A stretch of 11,153 bases of DNA from Phoronis pallida (lineage: Eukaryota > Phoronida > Phoronidae): the NCBI GenBank assembly GCA_028565715.1, contig JAOXYC010215462.1, positions 1-11,153 on the forward strand, written 5' to 3'. A program made the position numbers and the translations under genes. Within the stretch, counting starts at the first letter, position 1. Every line of letters starts with the position of its first letter. Positions 8,254-11,153 of this stretch are shown one piece after another. The notes beneath the pieces are model-generated. The model saw only the letters and a program-made list of their open reading frames with translations. It did no database searches and had not been told where the DNA came from.

Positions 8254-8815
8254 CTGATCAACAAAAAAATTAGTTTAACTCTAAATCACAATCCAGGCTG
8301 ATCAGTTCAGTTGTCAATGGCACAGAGTGAGACTTTTAATTTAAAAATTGAAAGAGGGTGAGCTTACATCCATCAGCCAAGTGGTCATTAGTATCTTGTA
8401 GCAAGACACCTTAACTGGTTATTTATGAGGCATCATGAGCATCATGTCAATGCAAGTTTGGTGGTCTCATCAAATAATGAGACACAATTAATTATTAATA
8501 CAACCTCATGACACTAAATATGCTGACGTCAAATATAATGTTTGTTCTATGTTCCTTCAGTAAAGTCTGTCACAGGTCAGGCAACACTTAGAAAAACGAC
8601 AATTCTTTGATGGCAAGGTGGAATGGTCAGAGCATTGCTAAAGGAATGCTTCCACAGTGTTGATTTTTGTAAAAGGTTATTTCAAATGTCATGTGTTGAC
8701 TAAAGCCTCATTAAAATCCTGCATCTAATTCAAGTTCTAGATCAATAACCCATGACATTATAAACAATAAAAAAACAACTAAAGGTTCTAAAGAATTTTA
8801 AACTGAATTGCTTAC
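8254..8815 (-). other. Intron inside FN3 domain A, no element recognised
   Basis: This 562-bp intron is the only phase 0 intron in the visible gene. It contains a palindromic TGACGTCA at 8524-8531, the sequence of a CRE site, which may be chance. No exon, RNA gene or mobile element is seen. Confidence 0.6.
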
Positions 8816-8991
8816 ACCTACAGAACATCCAGTACAACTAAAAATTAGTCCCTGTACACAGGAGGTGCCTTTCTTCACCAGAAGTAAATAACGCACAATA
8901 ACCCCATTAGGTGCTGTAGGGAAACCCCATCCAACTGACATGGACCTTGAGGTGTGTTGGTTCACTGTGAAACTGGAAACGGCACCAGCAA
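8816..8991 (-). CDS. Exon 2: first half of FN3 domain A
   Basis: The acceptor TTTTCCAG opens a phase 1 exon of 2 nt plus 58 codons, and the donor is GGT|GTAAGC in phase 0. The protein starts VAGAVSSFTVNQHTSRS, has the FN3 B-strand tryptophan in SVGWGFPTAPNGVIVRY, and then departs from the usual fold pattern with GTSCVQGLIFSCTGCSVG, which holds three cysteines. The P-N-G-V-I-x-x-Y motif of the C strand is clear. An alternative donor two bases earlier (G|GTGTAA) would leave phase 1 and break the frame with the phase 0 acceptor of the next exon, so position 8816 is preferred as the exon's last coding base. Confidence 0.85.
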
Positions 8992-9239
8992 CTGGAAAAT
9001 GAAATCATGTTCAACACAAATATTAATTAACCAATATTCATTGTTCCATAGACAGACCATTTAACTTAGCAGAAAGTAAAAGATCATGAGACCCTAGAAT
9101 ACAAAACCAATTATTATAAAAAAAATAATACTAGAGCAACGCTAAACAGATGCGTCCACGTGGGGGGTACATTGAGAGAATAAAAATCAGCAGAAATCAG
9201 GAATAATTGAACAAACGTTGGAGCAGGGAAGACCTCACA

Positions 9240-9708
9240 ACCTCTTTATGTTTAAGAAAATCAACACCCAAGAACATCTGTACCAAGTTTCATTTTTACC
9301 AACAGGATGAGTAAGAATTGAAATGTCACCCAAAACCTTTTCCTTGCAGCCAATAATCAGCCAGATATTGTATAGGCCTTCCGAGTTTTGTCAAAATCGC
9401 TCAAGCAGTTCCAGAGAAAATCTACGAAAACTATTTTAATGAACAAATTTGGCAAACAGGGGTTTCAGAGAAAATCTACAAAAACCAATAACGAGGACTT
9501 TTAATGAACAAATTTGGCCAACAGGGGAAGCTGGGGTTAACTTATAGTTCTGAAAACTTTTCTACTGTGGCCAATCATCATCCAGAGTATGTGTACCAAG
9601 TTTCTTCCAAATCAATTTAGGGGTTTCAGAAAAAGTCGACAAAATCCATTAACGAGGATTTTTAATGAACAAATTTTGCCAACAGGGGGAGCTAGGGTTG
9701 ACAGAATT
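9240..9708 (+). repeat. Minisatellite array 2, same family as array 1
   Basis: Units share the array 1 blocks: ACCAAGTTTC, TTTTGTCAAAATCGCTCAAG, GGTTTCAGA-AAA, then AACAAATTTTGCCAACAGG followed by GGGAGCT. Anchors lie at about 9290 (diverged), 9448, 9513 and 9671. The 65-bp spacing between 9448 and 9513 is a deletion product in which CAGGGG is joined directly to GGGGTTTCAGAGAAAATC, with shared GGGG at the junction. The first unit is also shortened, since ACCAAGTTTCAT runs straight into TTTTACCAACAGG. The array has the same orientation as array 1 and lies in the intron between exons 1 and 2. It ends 6 bp before the tRNA-like sequence. Confidence 0.8.
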
Positions 9709-9714
9709 AGGATG

Positions 9715-9786
9715 GGCTGGATAGCTTAGTTGATAGAGCATCTGACTGGCAATCAGGAGACCTGGGTTCGATTTCCAGTTCAGTTC
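9715..9786 (+). pseudogene. tRNA-like sequence, anticodon GGC; SINE head or tRNA pseudogene
   Basis: The 72 nt fold into a full cloverleaf. The acceptor is GGCTGGA (9715-9721) with TTCAGTT (9779-9785), including G-U pairs. The D stem is GCTT/GAGC, the anticodon stem TCTGA/TCAGG with loop CTGGCAA (9746-9752), and the T stem CTGGG/TCCAG with loop TTCGATT. The anticodon would be GGC (alanine codons). The G3:U70 pair needed for alanine charging is absent (C3:G70), the discriminator is C, and the D loop lacks the usual GG. A functional tRNA-Ala is therefore unlikely. A TTTT lies at 9801-9804. It is inserted at the end of minisatellite array 2 in a host intron. Confidence 0.6.
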
Positions 9787-9840
9787 GGATTATTTCTGTC
9801 TTTTCAAATTTATAAAAAAATAATTTCAATTGTTAATTAC

Positions 9841-9930
9841 CTTGTTCTTTTGTAGTTGCTGTTTCAGATCGAGATGGATTTCCTCTACCTTTACTGTTTT
9901 CAGCTTTAATCCAAAACTCATATCTGCTTC
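9841..9930 (-). CDS. Exon 1 of the visible gene: C-terminal part of an FN3 domain
   Basis: Read on the minus strand, the acceptor TTTTTCAG precedes 2 nt of a split codon and then 29 codons beginning SRYEFWIKAENSKGRG and ending TTKEQ. The donor is CAAG|GTAATT. Both flanks are phase 1. The pattern Y-x-F-x-I-x-A-x-N-x-x-G-x-G followed by a closing T-T-K-E is the F and G strands and end of an FN3 domain. The first half of that domain must lie in an exon to the right, beyond position 11153 or unrecognised in 9931-11153. Joining to the next exon gives a valine at the split codon and an ordinary interdomain linker. The exon is too short for a simple ORF search to report. Confidence 0.82.
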
Positions 9931-11153
9931 CTGAAAAATTACGCGACTGATATGAACCTAAATATCAATTTGGAGCTTCGAAGGTCTTAAAGTGAGTTTT
10001 TGCACTTATTATCCCCCAAAAAGGACCCCCTACCCTCTGGATCTGCCCTTCTCAATACATTTCTTTTCTCCACCAACATATCAATATGCATGCTAATATG
10101 AACTTTTTAGGCCTTATACATTAGAAGAATGAGCATATTTGGGCGTGGTCACTTTCAGGTCTAAATAATTTCTGTTTACCATCAATGATATTCTTTCAAA
10201 TACGAGCACCTCAACTGTAACGCCTTGGTTGCTAAAACAATTTGAAAATTGGCAAAAATAATCAGTAAAGTACACTTTATGACCTCAATCAAACATAAAT
10301 ATTAAAAATTAATTTAACATATAACCATATCCACCTGGGATATCAATTTGGACCTCTTAGCTTCAAAAATAATCTAGGGAACCCTTGCACTTTAAAAGTT
10401 CAACTTTTGTTGTCAATTCATAGTGAGTATATTTGCCAAGTATGATAAAACACAAACTTATCAGCCTGGTGTACATTCTGCCTGTGTCATTCCAGAATCA
10501 AATTACCCTGATAAAGTCATCTCACATAACGTATTAGCTAAAATAAATCCAAGTCGATAAGATTTAGGTGTCAGGTTTCCCAGTTAGCTAGTAACCTGGT
10601 AACTAAGTTTATTCCAAGCTAAAATCAAGACGTACCAAAACAAACTTGCAAACTGAAACTTTCATTTATATCATTTAGAATTTTCTATGTGAAATATCAT
10701 AATGAACATATTTTTCTGTAATTATCAATCTTTCTGAGAAACTTTCATTGAAGATTATTATTACAAGCTACTCCGGATAAGTCGTCACTTTCAGGACCTA
10801 AAAAAGGCAACGACTTAGGCGATGGACGACTTACACGTGGTTGCCGTTTAGACGAGTTACACACCCGTTTTCACTACTGTTGTATACATAAACAGGTGAT
10901 AAACGCTTTCATGGGTAAATCATTACTTTCGCAAGACACCAAAACAAACGCAAAAATCACCTCCGATTTTCCGAACTCCGGATCCAAACTTGAAAAGTTT
11001 TCAGATTTTTTTTGAAATAACAACTACACCGCATGTCTAAAAATACGTCTTTTTGGTGAGGTGATATTTTAATATTGGATTCGGCGCATTCAGCCTATCA
11101 ACGCCTTTTTATAAACATGTTGTATGTTTCAAATATAAGCTTGAGTCTGGTTT
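9931..11153 (-). other. Upstream intron (partial) with diverged repeats
   Basis: No exon with FN3 features is found here, although the first half of the split domain must lie upstream of exon 1. Several short motifs recur: ATATCAATTTGGA at 9962-9974 and 10340-10352, and GTCACTTTCAGG at 10148-10159 and 10784-10795. Related GAGTATATTTG / GAGCATATTTG blocks also occur. This suggests an old, decayed repetitive element. An inverted repeat TAAGTCGTC / GACGACTTA lies at 10778-10786 and 10825-10833, at the edge of a slightly more CpG-rich stretch (about 10780-11100). Confidence 0.5.

Larger units (their letters stand above)
95..9930 (-). other. Gene fragment: FN3-repeat protein, nine internal exons
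   Basis: This is the visible part of one minus-strand gene. Nine exons with GT donors and AG acceptors join in a single open frame of about 568 codons (1704 nt), incomplete at both ends. The product is a partial FN3 domain followed by five full ones: A at residues 31-159, B 160-263, C 264-365, D 366-461 and E 462-568, counting from the first visible codon. All introns are phase 1 except the one inside domain A, which is phase 0. N-glycosylation sequons (NNT, NLT, NIT, NYT, NTS) and several cysteines fit an extracellular protein. No signal peptide, transmembrane segment or catalytic domain is visible. FN3 arrays of this kind occur in usherin, in receptor tyrosine phosphatases such as PTPRQ and PTPRB, and in adhesion proteins; I cannot choose among them. 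The splice-frame consistency makes the gene model strong and its identity weak. Confidence 0.88.

Noticed and set aside
9715-9786. Functional tRNA-Ala gene
   Set aside because: It lacks G3:U70, has a C discriminator and a D loop without GG, so it is more likely a pseudogene or SINE head.

Overview
The window is non-coding-rich eukaryotic DNA from an animal. It is AT-rich, with short exons bounded by GT/AG splice sites, several-hundred-base to 2.4-kb introns, tRNA-derived SINEs, a decayed non-LTR retrotransposon and minisatellites. The SINE family (tRNA-Lys-type head, paired GCGC motifs near the 3' end, ATT-rich tail) resembles repeats common in marine invertebrates such as echinoderms, hemichordates, molluscs and cnidarians. 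I cannot fix the phylum from sequence alone.

One host gene fragment fills the window on the minus strand, so it reads from right to left. Nine internal exons (9841-9930, 8816-8991, 8043-8253, 5327-5638, 2781-2933, 2015-2167, 1024-1311, 449-634, 95-229) splice in frame into about 568 codons. They encode the end of one fibronectin type III (FN3) domain and then five complete FN3 domains, here called A to E. Domains B and D are single-exon domains; A, C and E are each split once. Every domain boundary falls at a phase 1 intron. Neither the N-terminus, the C-terminus, a signal peptide nor a membrane segment is in the window, so the protein is a large FN3-repeat, probably extracellular or receptor protein of unresolved orthology (usherin-like, PTPRQ/PTPRB-like and other FN3 arrays are candidates).

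The introns hold the mobile DNA. The 2934-5326 intron carries a 5'-truncated, frameshifted LINE on the plus strand (about 3150-5172). It is split by an 853-bp element with short terminal inverted repeats (3616-4468), which contains its own four-copy tandem array. The 5639-8042 intron carries a nearly complete SINE with a 10-bp target duplication (5746-6068), about 1.1 kb of unassigned sequence, and a minisatellite of about 155 bp per unit (7200-7965). The 8992-9840 intron carries a second array of the same minisatellite (about 9240-9708), followed directly by a complete tRNA-like fold (9715-9786). A second SINE copy lies at 1591-1855 and a tRNA-derived remnant at 2561-2617. The sequence upstream of the first visible exon (9931-11153) holds only diverged repeats.

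The most interesting arrangement is that the two same-orientation minisatellite arrays flank exactly one phase 1-1 FN3 domain (domain A, exons 8816-8991 and 8043-8253). That domain also carries an unusual four-cysteine insertion. Unequal exchange between the arrays would remove or duplicate one domain without breaking the reading frame.
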